A stretch of DNA of 64,000 nucleotides from Schizochytrium sp. TIO01. Taxonomy: Eukaryota > Sar > Bigyra > Thraustochytrida > Thraustochytriidae. Within the stretch, counting starts at the first letter, position 1. The number at the start of each line of letters is the position of its first letter. This document shows, piece after piece, positions 9,020 to 19,087 of the stretch. The notes beneath the pieces were generated by a model. That model was not told the DNA's origin and made no database searches. It saw only the letters and a program-made list of their open reading frames with translations. A program made the position numbers and the translations under genes. The DNA lies in assembly GCA_004764695.1 (NCBI GenBank), contig SMSO01000025.1, forward strand, positions 2,031,102 to 2,095,101, read 5' to 3'.

Positions 9020-12000
9020 TTAGGACGACAACTTTTTAACCTTTTCTAAACTCGTGGATTTGCGTGGTTTGCTATTGCTTGAAGCTGATTTATGTTGTGA
9101 CGAACGAGGGATTTTGCTCTGCAACCATGGGTGGTTCAAACATTTCAAAGCCGTTGCTCGAGCAGATGGCTTGAAGATCAACATTTCACGCAAAAACGAC
9201 GAGAATTCTACTGCAGCCTCTTCCGAGAAGTCATATTTTTCCTTCAAGACTTGCTTGAGAGGCCAGTACTTGAGGTTATGAATATGGCGAAGCTGCCCCT
9301 TTCGGGAAAAAAAGCGTTTAGAATGCTTTCCCGATAGAGCAAACTGCTTGGGAATTTCACCCAGAAGTTCGATCATCAAAGCCAAGTGATCCTCGTCACG
9401 CTCATAGGTGCCTCCCGACTTCGGGTCGAACAACAGATCGCCAGTAGCGAGCTCAAAAATGACACAAGCAAGAGACCAGATGTCAGCTGACGTGTCATAC
9501 CCAGCGCCAATGATGACCTCCGGGGCGCGGTACTGCCGAGTCTGGATATCTTCAGAGAAATGCTCGTTTGTCCAGCATGCATTGCCCAAATCAACTACCT
9601 TTACAACGATGTTAGCAGGACGGTTTTCGTCAATACTGGGCGCTTGCAAGCCAACTTCACGAATACCCATCGCAGAAGGCAGCTGTTTGGCACCAAATTT
9701 GCCAGACTTTGGACCAGTACGGCGACCGGAAGCTCCAGAAGCACCACCCGTCCCAATCGCGGTCGTGGAAGCAGCTGCCGCTGCCGCTATAATGGGCGAT
9801 CCTAGTCCGCTGGCAGGACCGATAGATCCATGAGCCTTGTCGCCAAAAGATTGCGTAGAACGTGTGCTCACACTGCGCTGTTTGGATATGGGCTTGTAGC
9901 TCTTGCTACGAGATGCAAGGTTTTCTGAACTGCTCTTGTTGGGATCCTCGTTACCGCTAGCAGGAACTGCCCATGACAGTGGAGCACGGTCACATTTTTC
10001 ATTGTCAATAAGCTCTTGCGCCATCTCCAAGACACACTCGCGCTGATGCGAAGCAGAGCGCGGGTAAGGGGGCACGACGCAAAAGTTGAGCAAGCGATCA
10101 CGCAATGGGCGAAATGCCGAGGCGCGCATGCGCACACCTTTAATATGTCCTGCAAACTCTTGCGGGTTGTCTTCTTGAAAGCTCGAGCGAAAGAGCTGCA
10201 CAAGGACGCGCATGAGTGTAGGATTGCCAATCAGAGCCGCGGGATCCACACCACCTGAAACAATGTCCCCAGCAATGTGCATAGCAAGGTTTTCCTCCAG
10301 TTTGAAGTAATCTGGAAGCGGCGGGCAACAGACAAAAGAAATAGCAAGATCTTGTTTTGCCTCGAGTGCTTCCAAAGTTGACTCCAAGCAGGTTTCGTCG
10401 CAGAGAACATTCCACTCACATGCATGGTGATCCTCTTCCCATTCCATATCAACTTCTGGCCAACCCATAACCGCGAAAGCATGGCGAAGGGTTCCAAAGG
10501 TCAGTTGCGAGACATCGTGTTTGACGGATCCACTTCCACGAACAATCACATAACCGTTATTAACTGCTTTGCCCGTTTTGTTCTCGCACAGAACAAGGTT
10601 CCAACGCGCTAACGACTGTGGATTCTGGTGTTGTCCAGGTCCACTCAGATTATTTGAGGGTATGTTGGTTGGCTTTCCAAAGGCGCGCTCCATAGCTTTA
10701 TAGGATGCCACAAAGCTTACACAACAAAGGTTTTTACCTTCACCGGGGGGGTCCTCATCTTCAAGATCCTCCTCGTTCGCTAGAAAGAAACTGCGGCGTC
10801 GTGAGGTTTTGTTATCTTTTTCATTTGGCGGGGAGAGTAGAAAATTGCCCACGACAAGATGGTCGTACCAATGCCGGATAGGGCTCTCTTCATTCGGGTT
10901 AAGAGCTGGGTGCGTGGCAACCTTGGAGGCAACAGGTGTTGATTTCAATTTCATATCGTTGGCTACAGTTTGTACTACAACTGACTCATGCACAGCGCCA
11001 CCACTGAAGAGCCCGACCCCTCTACCACTACCGTTAAGGTTCAAGGTCTTTAGCGTCGCTGCAACCGCAGAAAGTGGCGAGTTCACTTCGTCTTCTGTTC
11101 CCATACCGTCGAGTGGAGTAGTGGCTTCATCTCCTTGATCTGCGAGTTCACGACGCCGTGCTTTTAGGCGTTTAAGCTTCTTCTTGAGCTTCTTGCGTTC
11201 CTCTGGCTGGAGGGTTCCCTTCACTGCACCAGTGCGCTCGTCCACAGGGTTGGCTGCGAGAGTACGTTCGATATCTTCGATGGTTTCTACCAAATTAAGA
11301 CGAGTGACAGGAGCGGCTTGGGCTCCTGCCCCGCGGTTGGCGTTATCGTCCTCGGTTTCGTCTCCGTCTTCGTCTTGCAGAGTGAGTTGTGCTGCAGACT
11401 TATTGCGACCGTGTTTTTTGTTGGTATCATAGCCAAGGTGTTTAGCTTCACAGGCGCGAGCATAAGCGCGGAGAGCGGGTAAGGAGGGGAGGAGCTCGTC
11501 AATGATCTTCCCGTGAAGGCCTGCGACGAGTACGTTTTCAGGTTTAAGGTCAGTGTGAATGATTTTACACTCTGTATGAAGGTAGTGCAGTGCGACACAC
11601 ATTTGGTATGTAATTTGGCGAACAAGGTCAAGTGGAATGCCTTGATACTTGTAGTGCTTAATAAGGGTAAGGAGGTTGTCACCAAGGACTTCAAAGACCA
11701 TACACATGTGGTTTCCGTTGGGTCCTTTATGTTCAAAGTGATCAAAGAGTTGGACAACAAAAACGTCATCGTTCTGTTTTAGGCCAGTCTCCGGGTCTGT
11801 TGCCCTTTCCGCAACTGTTTTCAACAATTTTATTTCGTCTAGGGCTGCGTCTCTGTAGGACCTCGCTGACTTTTGGACTTTCATCGCTGCGTATCGTTTC
11901 TGCTTTTGGTCATATACGAGCCAAACCGTTGAAAAGTGGCCCCATCCCAGTTTCTCTTCAACTTCGTAGTGCTTGTTGAATATGTCTCCAATCTGCACGC

Positions 12001-14122
12001 GGTGATATCCTCCCACTTTGTACCCTTCGCTACCTTCGTCTTCATCATCCGAGTAGTCTTCATTACTTTGGCCTCCTGTCCCTTCCTCGTCCCCGTCGTC
12101 ATCCTCATCCCCGTTGTCATCGTCGTCATCCTCATCATCAACATCATCTCCTTCGTTATCTTCTTCCTCATCTTCTTCATTGTCTTCTTCTTCTTCTTCT
12201 TCTTCTTCATCGTCGTCGTCGCCAAACCTCTTCGCAGCCAGCAGCGCTTCGGCTTCTCTCCTCGCCGGCATCTTCGCTGCCGCTGCTGCCGCTGCCGCTG
12301 CTGCCGCTTGTTGTCTAACTCCAGCGATGTCTATCCTTTGATTCTGAATCTGGGTTTGCTGTTTTTGTTTTGCAAGTTCTTCTTGCTGTAGTTTCTGCTG
12401 CTGCTCTTGGATCTGCTGCTTCCGCCTCCTTTTCTCCACCAGCCTTTGCTTTTGCTGATCCGCGAGCACCAGTCCTTCTGCTGCAGATCCTTGTCTGAGA
12501 TCTACTTCTGGGTCTTCTCCTCCCTCCACATACGCCCCTGCCTCCAGGAGCCCTTCTGCTTCCTTGGCCCTCCTCTTGCTCCTTCTCTTCTCCTCCTTAT
12601 CCTTCTTCTTACTGCCTCCTGCGCCGCTCTTCCCCTCCTTCAGGTCCCTCTTCCGCGCCTTGTCGACCTTCTCCGTCACGCCTAAGGGCACCCTACCCGA
12701 TACGCTAGCATCCCCACCAGTTAGCCCTCGCGCAGTACCACTCCCTACGCGCCCAGTAGAACTACGGGGTCCTGAGGTCACCCTTCTTAGGCTAGCTCTA
12801 GTGCTATTACCATAAACCGCCGGATCGTTCCCTAGACGTTCCATTTGCTCCAGGAATTCCAGGTGTTCCTCTAGTCCCAGTTCTGCTGCAAGATCTCTTT
12901 CCGCAGCAGAGGCGGTGAGGGCGCGAATGGAGGCCCGTTTGTTGGTGCTGGACTTTGACGCTTGGCGGCGGGAAGCAGCCTCTGGCTTGCTAGACGCCCT
13001 GGCCCCTGGCCTCCTTTGGGTCTGGCGTGCCAGATCAGCTGGGTCGTCGGTTCTAATGAGCAGGTTGTGGGAAAATCCTGTGTTGTGGCCGTCTTCACCC
13101 TCGCTGCTTGTTGGAGACTCTGACGGCGAAGAGGGTACGGACGGGGGTCTTGGCAAGGACTTCGGCTTACTCTTCCGCCTGACTGCCTCTTCTGCGTGTC
13201 TCTCCAGCGATGCCCTTCGCGCCTTGGCGACCGTTGTTCCTTTCGAGGCGCTCGAGGAGATCCTCGGATTCTGCCAGTTCTGCCCAAGATGGTCTTCACG
13301 CGCTGCCGACACTACTCGACCTGACTTGCGTCTCAACGCTCGAGCTTGAGCGATGTGATGCTCCTCTTCGTAGGTACCTCCTTCGCCTTCGCTCTCTGAG
13401 AGCCCCACGTGAGCGTCGTTGGTCTCAAAGTCCCCATGGCGGCGCCGTGAGTTGGGCACCGCGGACATGCGCCTCAAGGCAACGCCGCCAGCAGCGCTGG
13501 CGGTGGGCGGCACTTGAGCGTTGGAAGAAAAGGCAGCGGAGGACGACGTCAAACGAAGCGAACGCCTTTGTGCCGCTGCTTCTGCCACGGACATGGTAGC
13601 CCTGGCGGTGTCTGTGTCTGTATTGAAGGATTTCGAACTTGAACCCGGGTAAAATGCAGTGCTCATGCCGTTCGCTCCGTTGCTGCCAGCAGACCAAGAG
13701 AGCCTGGACCCTGGCTTGGCGGCATCAAGGCTCGGCCTTCGCCCTGATGAACGTCCCGACACCTTCCTACGTGCTGCAGCAGCAGTAGGGTCGGTGGCGA
13801 TTTCGATGTCGGAGCCCACGGTAGGCTCGCCATGGTTGCTGTCGAAAGGCTGGTGCTGGTCTTGCTCCAGGTGGCGGCGTGGGGCGCTCTTGCGACGCTG
13901 CTGAGCCTCGAGCTTGGCAGCTTTTCCCGCGCTGCTGCGAGGGCGGAAGTGCTCCACAAGGCTTTGCCACGGGCCGCGCTGCGCCGATTTCGAGGCTGAT
14001 TTACTCGAAGAGGGTGTCGCAGAAGAGGAGGCCGCCGCGGAAGAAGGGGCTGGACGCGAGGAGCTACGCAAGGCGCCATGCTCCGCGGCCGGGACTTCCG
14101 TGGTGCGGCGGCTCGCACGCAT
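9020..14122 (-). CDS. SRPK: SRPK-type serine/threonine (SR-protein) kinase with very large N-terminal extension and inserted spacer, 1700 aa
   Basis: This is a member of the SR-protein kinase family, which phosphorylates Arg-Ser-rich splicing factors. Residues 1-700 are low-complexity: Ser/Arg/Lys-rich, a poly-Ala run and a long Glu/Asp tract. The kinase N-lobe starts near 715 (KLGWGHFSTVWLVYD; ATP-site Lys in AAMKVQK). The catalytic loop is HTDLKPEN (about 856). The kinase is then interrupted by a spacer of about 630 residues and resumes at about 1511 with DLGNACW, the SRPK form of DFG. It continues with the APE motif in RQYRAPEVIIG, the DIWSLACVIFELATGDLLF segment and NHPWL near the end. 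All key residues are present, so it should be active. Much of the spacer (about 1150-1420) looks like a folded domain. The frame is open 43 codons upstream without an ATG; the chosen ATG context is ACAACAATG. Confidence 0.9.
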   Translation of the reverse strand: MRASRRTTEVPAAEHGALRSSSRPAPSSAAASSSATPSSSKSASKSAQRGPWQSLVEHFRPRSSAGKAAKLEAQQRRKSAPRRHLEQDQHQPFDSNHGEPTVGSDIEIATDPTAAAARRKVSGRSSGRRPSLDAAKPGSRLSWSAGSNGANGMSTAFYPGSSSKSFNTDTDTARATMSVAEAAAQRRSLRLTSSSAAFSSNAQVPPTASAAGGVALRRMSAVPNSRRRHGDFETNDAHVGLSESEGEGGTYEEEHHIAQARALRRKSGRVVSAAREDHLGQNWQNPRISSSASKGTTVAKARRASLERHAEEAVRRKSKPKSLPRPPSVPSSPSESPTSSEGEDGHNTGFSHNLLIRTDDPADLARQTQRRPGARASSKPEAASRRQASKSSTNKRASIRALTASAAERDLAAELGLEEHLEFLEQMERLGNDPAVYGNSTRASLRRVTSGPRSSTGRVGSGTARGLTGGDASVSGRVPLGVTEKVDKARKRDLKEGKSGAGGSKKKDKEEKRRSKRRAKEAEGLLEAGAYVEGGEDPEVDLRQGSAAEGLVLADQQKQRLVEKRRRKQQIQEQQQKLQQEELAKQKQQTQIQNQRIDIAGVRQQAAAAAAAAAAAKMPARREAEALLAAKRFGDDDDEEEEEEEEDNEEDEEEDNEGDDVDDEDDDDDNGDEDDDGDEEGTGGQSNEDYSDDEDEGSEGYKVGGYHRVQIGDIFNKHYEVEEKLGWGHFSTVWLVYDQKQKRYAAMKVQKSARSYRDAALDEIKLLKTVAERATDPETGLKQNDDVFVVQLFDHFEHKGPNGNHMCMVFEVLGDNLLTLIKHYKYQGIPLDLVRQITYQMCVALHYLHTECKIIHTDLKPENVLVAGLHGKIIDELLPSLPALRAYARACEAKHLGYDTNKKHGRNKSAAQLTLQDEDGDETEDDNANRGAGAQAAPVTRLNLVETIEDIERTLAANPVDERTGAVKGTLQPEERKKLKKKLKRLKARRRELADQGDEATTPLDGMGTEDEVNSPLSAVAATLKTLNLNGSGRGVGLFSGGAVHESVVVQTVANDMKLKSTPVASKVATHPALNPNEESPIRHWYDHLVVGNFLLSPPNEKDNKTSRRRSFFLANEEDLEDEDPPGEGKNLCCVSFVASYKAMERAFGKPTNIPSNNLSGPGQHQNPQSLARWNLVLCENKTGKAVNNGYVIVRGSGSVKHDVSQLTFGTLRHAFAVMGWPEVDMEWEEDHHACEWNVLCDETCLESTLEALEAKQDLAISFVCCPPLPDYFKLEENLAMHIAGDIVSGGVDPAALIGNPTLMRVLVQLFRSSFQEDNPQEFAGHIKGVRMRASAFRPLRDRLLNFCVVPPYPRSASHQRECVLEMAQELIDNEKCDRAPLSWAVPASGNEDPNKSSSENLASRSKSYKPISKQRSVSTRSTQSFGDKAHGSIGPASGLGSPIIAAAAAASTTAIGTGGASGASGRRTGPKSGKFGAKQLPSAMGIREVGLQAPSIDENRPANIVVKVVDLGNACWTNEHFSEDIQTRQYRAPEVIIGAGYDTSADIWSLACVIFELATGDLLFDPKSGGTYERDEDHLALMIELLGEIPKQFALSGKHSKRFFSRKGQLRHIHNLKYWPLKQVLKEKYDFSEEAAVEFSSFLREMLIFKPSARATALKCLNHPWLQSKIPRSSQHKSASSNSKPRKSTSLEKVKKLSS

Positions 14123-14586
14123 TGTTGTCGTTGCTGCCGCCGCTAAGTGCTCAGGCGAGCGAGCTAGCGAACGAGCGAGCGAAGTCTGACTTTGACTTTG
14201 ACTTTGACTATTTCTCTTCTTCTTTTCACTTCCTTTGCTTTTTCTTTTCACTTTCTTTTGTTTTTGTTTCTGTTTCTCATAATTGAAGAGGTGTTTTTAT
14301 CAGATAAGTCATTTCGTTTCAATCGCAGGATATGTTGTTGCTCATTGCTGTTTTGCCCACAGAAAATAAGCTGTACAGGTGTTTGCATGGAGGTGACGGA
14401 AGAGATGCTTTAAAGGCCGCGCTCATTCAAGAGCAATACCAGCATGGTGTATACTAGCTTACGCTTTTTGTTGTGTTTGTTTTGTTCTGTTTCATATTTA
14501 GTTTGTTCTGTTCTGTTTCATCTTCTTTACTTTATTTTCAATTGAATTACATTTTTGTGGGTTTACTTTGCGAATGCAGTGTGGCG
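14123..14586. other. 5' upstream region of the kinase gene
   Basis: This contains TGACTT hexamer repeats (about 14187-14208) just upstream of the kinase ATG and pyrimidine-rich runs to about 14280. On the kinase's sense strand the repeats read AAGTCA. They may lie in the 5' leader or promoter; no function can be assigned. Confidence 0.35.
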
Positions 14587-14865
14587 ATGGAATGGAGAAA
14601 TTGGTTGTTTGGGGTTGTGCTATTGGTGAAGACCTCGAGAAGTTCCGTACGAGGTGTAGTCGCTGCTGCGTGCAGCATGTGCAAGTCAATTCTCTATGCC
14701 ACCATAATGATTCAGTTATTTGATAGGTGGATCGATTGCATGGCTCTACTGTTTCATAGCTATAAAAAGAGCACCATCATCTTACTTCTGAGCACATTGA
14801 CGTTGTTGGTGCTGCTGCTCAAGCAGAATGCTGCTCTTCGTATCAGGTACTTGCAAGTGGTATAA
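14587..14865 (+). CDS. Possible small membrane protein, 92 aa (doubtful)
   Basis: An ATG-started frame begins MEWRNWLFGVVLLVK and has a strongly hydrophobic C-terminal segment (TIILLLSTLTLLVLLLK) likely to span a membrane, plus a weaker one in the middle. It is not recognised. Near its end the sequence ATCAG/GTACTT could be a splice donor, so it might be a first exon. It sits alone between the kinase gene and a long gene-free stretch. T-rich DNA readily produces hydrophobic frames by chance, so confidence is low. Confidence 0.22.
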   Translation: MEWRNWLFGVVLLVKTSRSSVRGVVAAACSMCKSILYATIMIQLFDRWIDCMALLFHSYKKSTIILLLSTLTLLVLLLKQNAALRIRYLQVV

Positions 14866-15564
14866 TCATCTCATGAAGGCTCAGGCTCTTACTCCTAGAA
14901 GTTCAATGGTCACAAGGCTCATTGAATTGCCTGTTCGCAATGGTCTTAAAACTAGGGTGTTCTCTTCTCGAAAACGTGTGTATTTGATTGTGTGTTCCAT
15001 TGGAAGTTTCAAGTCATTGAGTTGCTCCACCTGCGCTTGCCTTTTGTTTACATCGGTCATCGCTGCGGTGTCCTGAAGTCTGATTGGCGTCTCGAACTCA
15101 AGTTGCGTATTGCTTTAAATAGGCTTGCTTGACCTGAGAACAGTCTCTCCATGGTCTTTTTGAAGTGTTTATAGATACACAACGAAAAAATATAAAAAAA
15201 ATGTGTAAAGTTGGCAGAGGCTGACTTCTACTTAGATCTCTTCATGTGAGCACGCCTTTCGGGCCGGTGATGGAGTTCTTGAGAGCTTAATTGGCGTTCT
15301 GAGTATTTGGCATATTGTGAGGGCCTCCGAATACCACCTGCTCTTACTTGCTTGCTGGTTCGTAGGTATTGTATTATTCATTGTTGTGCACCTTGAGGGG
15401 ACAAGCTTTAGTAAGATTCTGACTTGCTTTTGTGTTTGAGATATAACAAAGGATTTTGGGGACCTTGAAGAGTTTCCATCTTTTGCAGAGTCCTGTTCAT
15501 TAGGGGCCTTTGTTTGCTGCTGAGAGCCGAGGAGGGATGTGTAGTCATGTGTGCAAACATGTTA

Positions 15565-15602
<38 letters not shown>

Positions 15603-17092
15603 AGCTACTAGTAGAGGTAGGTATCGTAGATTTGGTTTTAATAATCATAATACTAGAGCATGCAGCACGTGCCGCTACCGAGGCCGCATAGATACCGACA
15701 TATCGCCTGATTTGGTTGGTAGTTTTATCTTTGCAAGTAGTTGGGCATATGCGATTAAATGCAGTAGGCAGCCCGTTTGCTCCCAACATGCCAGAATGCA
15801 GTTCAAGGTCCAGGTCGCGATAGCGGAGGTTTCAAGGCGTTACTTTTAATCATTATTCGTTCCTTTTTTTTTTTCTTTTTTAAAAATATTAAAAGTATTA
15901 AAAATTAAAGAATAACAACCGTGACTTGAATAATAATAAAAATAAACAATCAAACAAACATACTCGTAGAGCTCAATACTTAGCTCGTTAGCTCGAACGA
16001 GACATGCGTTTGAAGAGGACAGGCTGGTGTCAATAGGGAGGTTCAAAGGGCTTTGTCACAACACGCATAAATGTTTATTTTGGTTAGTTCGAGTAAAGCT
16101 GCTCATCTTTGGCTACTTATTACATGCATGATCAAAACGAACGACGGACATGTCTTTCAAGAGATCCATCGTTTCTGTGCTTTCCTTTTGATGTTGTTGT
16201 GGTCATTGTTATTGTTGTCATACTATTCTATATATATAGCCATGGAACTTTAAATAATTCTTGAATAATAGATTTAATTTAAAAGAAAATAAACTTTTTT
16301 TCATTTGAAAAGGGAAAAGAAAAAAGTCCCTTTTGATGCTTGATCTGTGCGGTTTGCAGTAGATAGGTACTTTGGTACTACGTTTTGAAGGCATTTTACC
16401 TAGATTGCCCCTGTATTGATTAGATCAAGTTTCTGTAGGATCGAAAGAAGTGCATAGACTCTGGCAATATCATCGTTTTTTATATTTTATTGAACATATA
16501 TAGAACATGTAAAAAATGAAGTTATCTCCTGACAAGTATAACGCTTTTTCACCTTCTTGAAAAACACTACGCGTAGTTTATGAATCTGAAAACCCTCAAT
16601 TCCCTCTATCGTGAATTGAAGATCGTAATCAGTAGCTGCAGATAGACTTGTATTTTCTCTCCGTTGACAGAAGAAAATGTACATAGATCGTAATGACTGT
16701 CGTTGGCATGATCCCTCTACAATCTTGTTCACTCGTTTGCAAACAAAAACAATACACTACATTAATGTTTCCTATCCAACCGCAGATAAAAGGAAGTACA
16801 CACGAACGAACTATGGTAGCGTAGTCTGTCTTCCTCCACGAGCTTGGTATTTTACAATGGTTACATTTATGAAGTATTGTTTCTGGCAACGATAGACAGC
16901 TTTTCTAATATTCTTCTCTACCTTATTTGAAGAAACATGTTAATCCGCCATATATTTGTCACGTATCAGTCAATTTAGCAACAAAACGAATGAACATACA
17001 AGTAAACTATGAATATAGATCTGGAAAGAGTAAACACGTAGCAGCAATAACATGATAATACAAATTTGATGAAAGTTATAAATTGAAATATA
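14866..17092. other. 2.2 kb stretch without a recognisable gene
   Basis: Both strands were read and nothing protein-like was found. It holds a TA dinucleotide run (about 15569-15600), A/T-rich segments at about 15860-15960 and 16250-16330, and no recognisable RNA gene. Confidence 0.5.
15569..15600. repeat. (TA)n microsatellite, about 16 units
   Basis: An uninterrupted TA run, immediately followed by GGAGCTACTAG. It lies in non-coding DNA. Confidence 0.9.
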
Positions 17093-17977
17093 TTAGCTGT
17101 ATATGTCAGTTCGACGCTTCTTGTGGAAATCGCTGTTATGGCGATCTTCGAACTGACGATGGTAGCTTTTGTTCTCCAGTACCTTTGAATGCCGTGCAGG
17201 GAACGACATTCCATTGCAACACGGAGCAGGATGAGATACATCACATTGACGAATGCTGCGGAGCTCTTCCTGGCGAAGCTGTTCTTGGCGAAACTGGAGG
17301 AACTCCGGCTCTCCCGAGTTGCGCCGCTCCCTCCATTCGCGTCGCACGCTCCAGCACATCGACGACCACCCCATGTAGTCCAAATCCAAGTATTCGTAGA
17401 CGAAATGCTTTCGGTAGGCATGTTCATCGCAATACTTATGCTCATGAGCATGGCAAATGACGTTGCAGCATGAGTAGTCCATGAATCTAATGAACTCCAT
17501 GTCCAACCTGGTCACCAGTGTGGTATCTACGAGGACCATGTTGGACCCGAACTTTGCCGGGAGATTCTGGCGGATCGACTCCTCATTGCCTTCGACAATG
17601 GGAATGCCACGGGTGCTCCGGAGGTTCAAGTTCATCTGACACTCATTCGCACAGTCACTACAACATGCAGTCCGGCATATGCTACATTGATGTATGAGAG
17701 GAGTGCCACTGGTGGATGCGCAGTTCGGACATTCATTCAGCGTCCCACCTTGAGAAGACTGTGAACGATAACGTTTGAGTTGGCGTTCATGATGCAATCC
17801 CCTGGCATCATCCTCTCGTGTTCTTGAACTGTAGTCCGGCCAATCCCTCTGCATGCTATCCTCCCCCGACGAGTATTCGTCCCACGACCTTCGAGAGTAG
17901 CCACGATCTATCTCCCTGGTCTCATCAGTTCTTGAGAGCGGAGATGAGGCTGACGATGTTCCCATCGGGCGGGACAT
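17093..17977 (-). CDS. Cys/His-rich protein of unknown family, 294 aa
   Basis: The first 80 residues are polar and rich in Arg, Ser and Asp, and look disordered. A Cys cluster follows at about 80-115 (CPNC, then CSICRTACCSDC and a further Cys), spaced like a small zinc-binding module of RING/B-box type. A second Cys/His cluster at about 178-195 reads CCNVICHAHEHKYCDEH and could complete another zinc site. Between them is a hydrophobic stretch (NMVLVDTTLVTRLDMEF). The C-terminal third is charged and helical (LQFRQEQLRQEELRSIRQ). I do not recognise a family; a zinc-dependent binding protein is inference. The start is the first in-frame ATG; a second Met four codons in is an alternative. The length and even composition argue that it is real, though it overlaps shorter antisense frames. 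Confidence 0.6.
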   Translation of the reverse strand: MSRPMGTSSASSPLSRTDETREIDRGYSRRSWDEYSSGEDSMQRDWPDYSSRTREDDARGLHHERQLKRYRSQSSQGGTLNECPNCASTSGTPLIHQCSICRTACCSDCANECQMNLNLRSTRGIPIVEGNEESIRQNLPAKFGSNMVLVDTTLVTRLDMEFIRFMDYSCCNVICHAHEHKYCDEHAYRKHFVYEYLDLDYMGWSSMCWSVRREWRERRNSGEPEFLQFRQEQLRQEELRSIRQCDVSHPAPCCNGMSFPARHSKVLENKSYHRQFEDRHNSDFHKKRRTDIYS

Positions 17978-19087
17978 TCGCTCAATCGGAGATGGTCACC
18001 AGTGGGTAAGGAAGCAACCAAGCGAGCGAGCAAATATGCAGGTAGGCAAGAAGGAACTCAATCGGTCTGATGGTTAAGGGTTTGCCACAGTCTGCCACGA
18101 AATGGTTTGCATAGCCCTCTCAAAAAGGGCCCTGAAAGAGAAGAAAATGAAGGGATCACAGGAGCAACAGATTTAAGCTTCGTTAAAAAAAAACTACACG
18201 TTGTACATACATCAAGTAGTATATAGTGACTCAATCATAAACCATTTTTACACATTGCATTGTTGAGAGCATTTGCACTCCCGCCTCGGGGTGTGGTCCT
18301 TGTTATATTACTAAACGTTACTAAGCATCTACCTACTTCTTACGTGTGACAGCAGAAGTCCGTCTCCAAATGACTATATTTAACACTAAGTAGGTACTAT
18401 TGGTTGATTCTTAGGGAGAGTACTCAGCCAAAAACCTACAGGCATCAGGCAAGGAACAGACCATTCTACACTGCACGAGCCACGAAAAGGCCTTGTGAAT
18501 TCTTTCAGTGCCAGTTAAGATGCCGCCAATACTTAGATTGACAATTGATGAGAGTAGCTATTGATGAGAGCGATCGTGTCAAAGATGATGATGTAGACAG
18601 TAGTTGTGTTAAATTCAGTATACGATCTCACAATCTCAAGTGTCGTCAAGGCATCAACAGGATCCTCAGGGAATTGGTTGGGAATCGCTATTTATAACCC
18701 ACCAATGAAGCATTGTTACACATGATGGCCGCGTAGTAGTAAATCCATGAAAAGTTATGTAATCGCTTTGCAGAAACTGAAAAACAGGAACAGTTAAAGA
18801 TTATGTCTCTCTATATATTATGCGAAAATAGTCATATTTTTCCTGGGCTGCACCAAGCGCAGAACGCTCTAGTGATGGCTCTCAATCATGAAATGCTTTT
18901 GTAGCAGACGAACAGTTCTCATGATCTTAGTCGTGGGTTTACCTATATTTAAGGAAAGGTTTCTATTATATATTTTTTCAGCTTGATAATGGGATACCAA
19001 GTTACGGCCTATATTTAGTGGCCAGTACCGCAACTTAAAAAGTAAAGAAAGTAAACATGAAACAAACGGGTATTTACTCCGATTAGT
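17978..19087. other. 1.1 kb intergenic region
   Basis: I see no gene on either strand. Short ACCTAC/GTAGGT motifs occur near 18331 and 18401. It lies upstream of the Cys/His-rich gene and downstream of the CRAL-TRIO gene. Confidence 0.5.

Noticed and set aside
12114-12341. Plus-strand frame coding a long serine run
   Set aside because: It is the antisense of the Asp/Glu tract of the SRPK-like kinase.
15514-15849. Plus-strand frame of 111 codons
   Set aside because: It runs through the TA dinucleotide repeat (Tyr-Ile run) and has no other protein-like feature.
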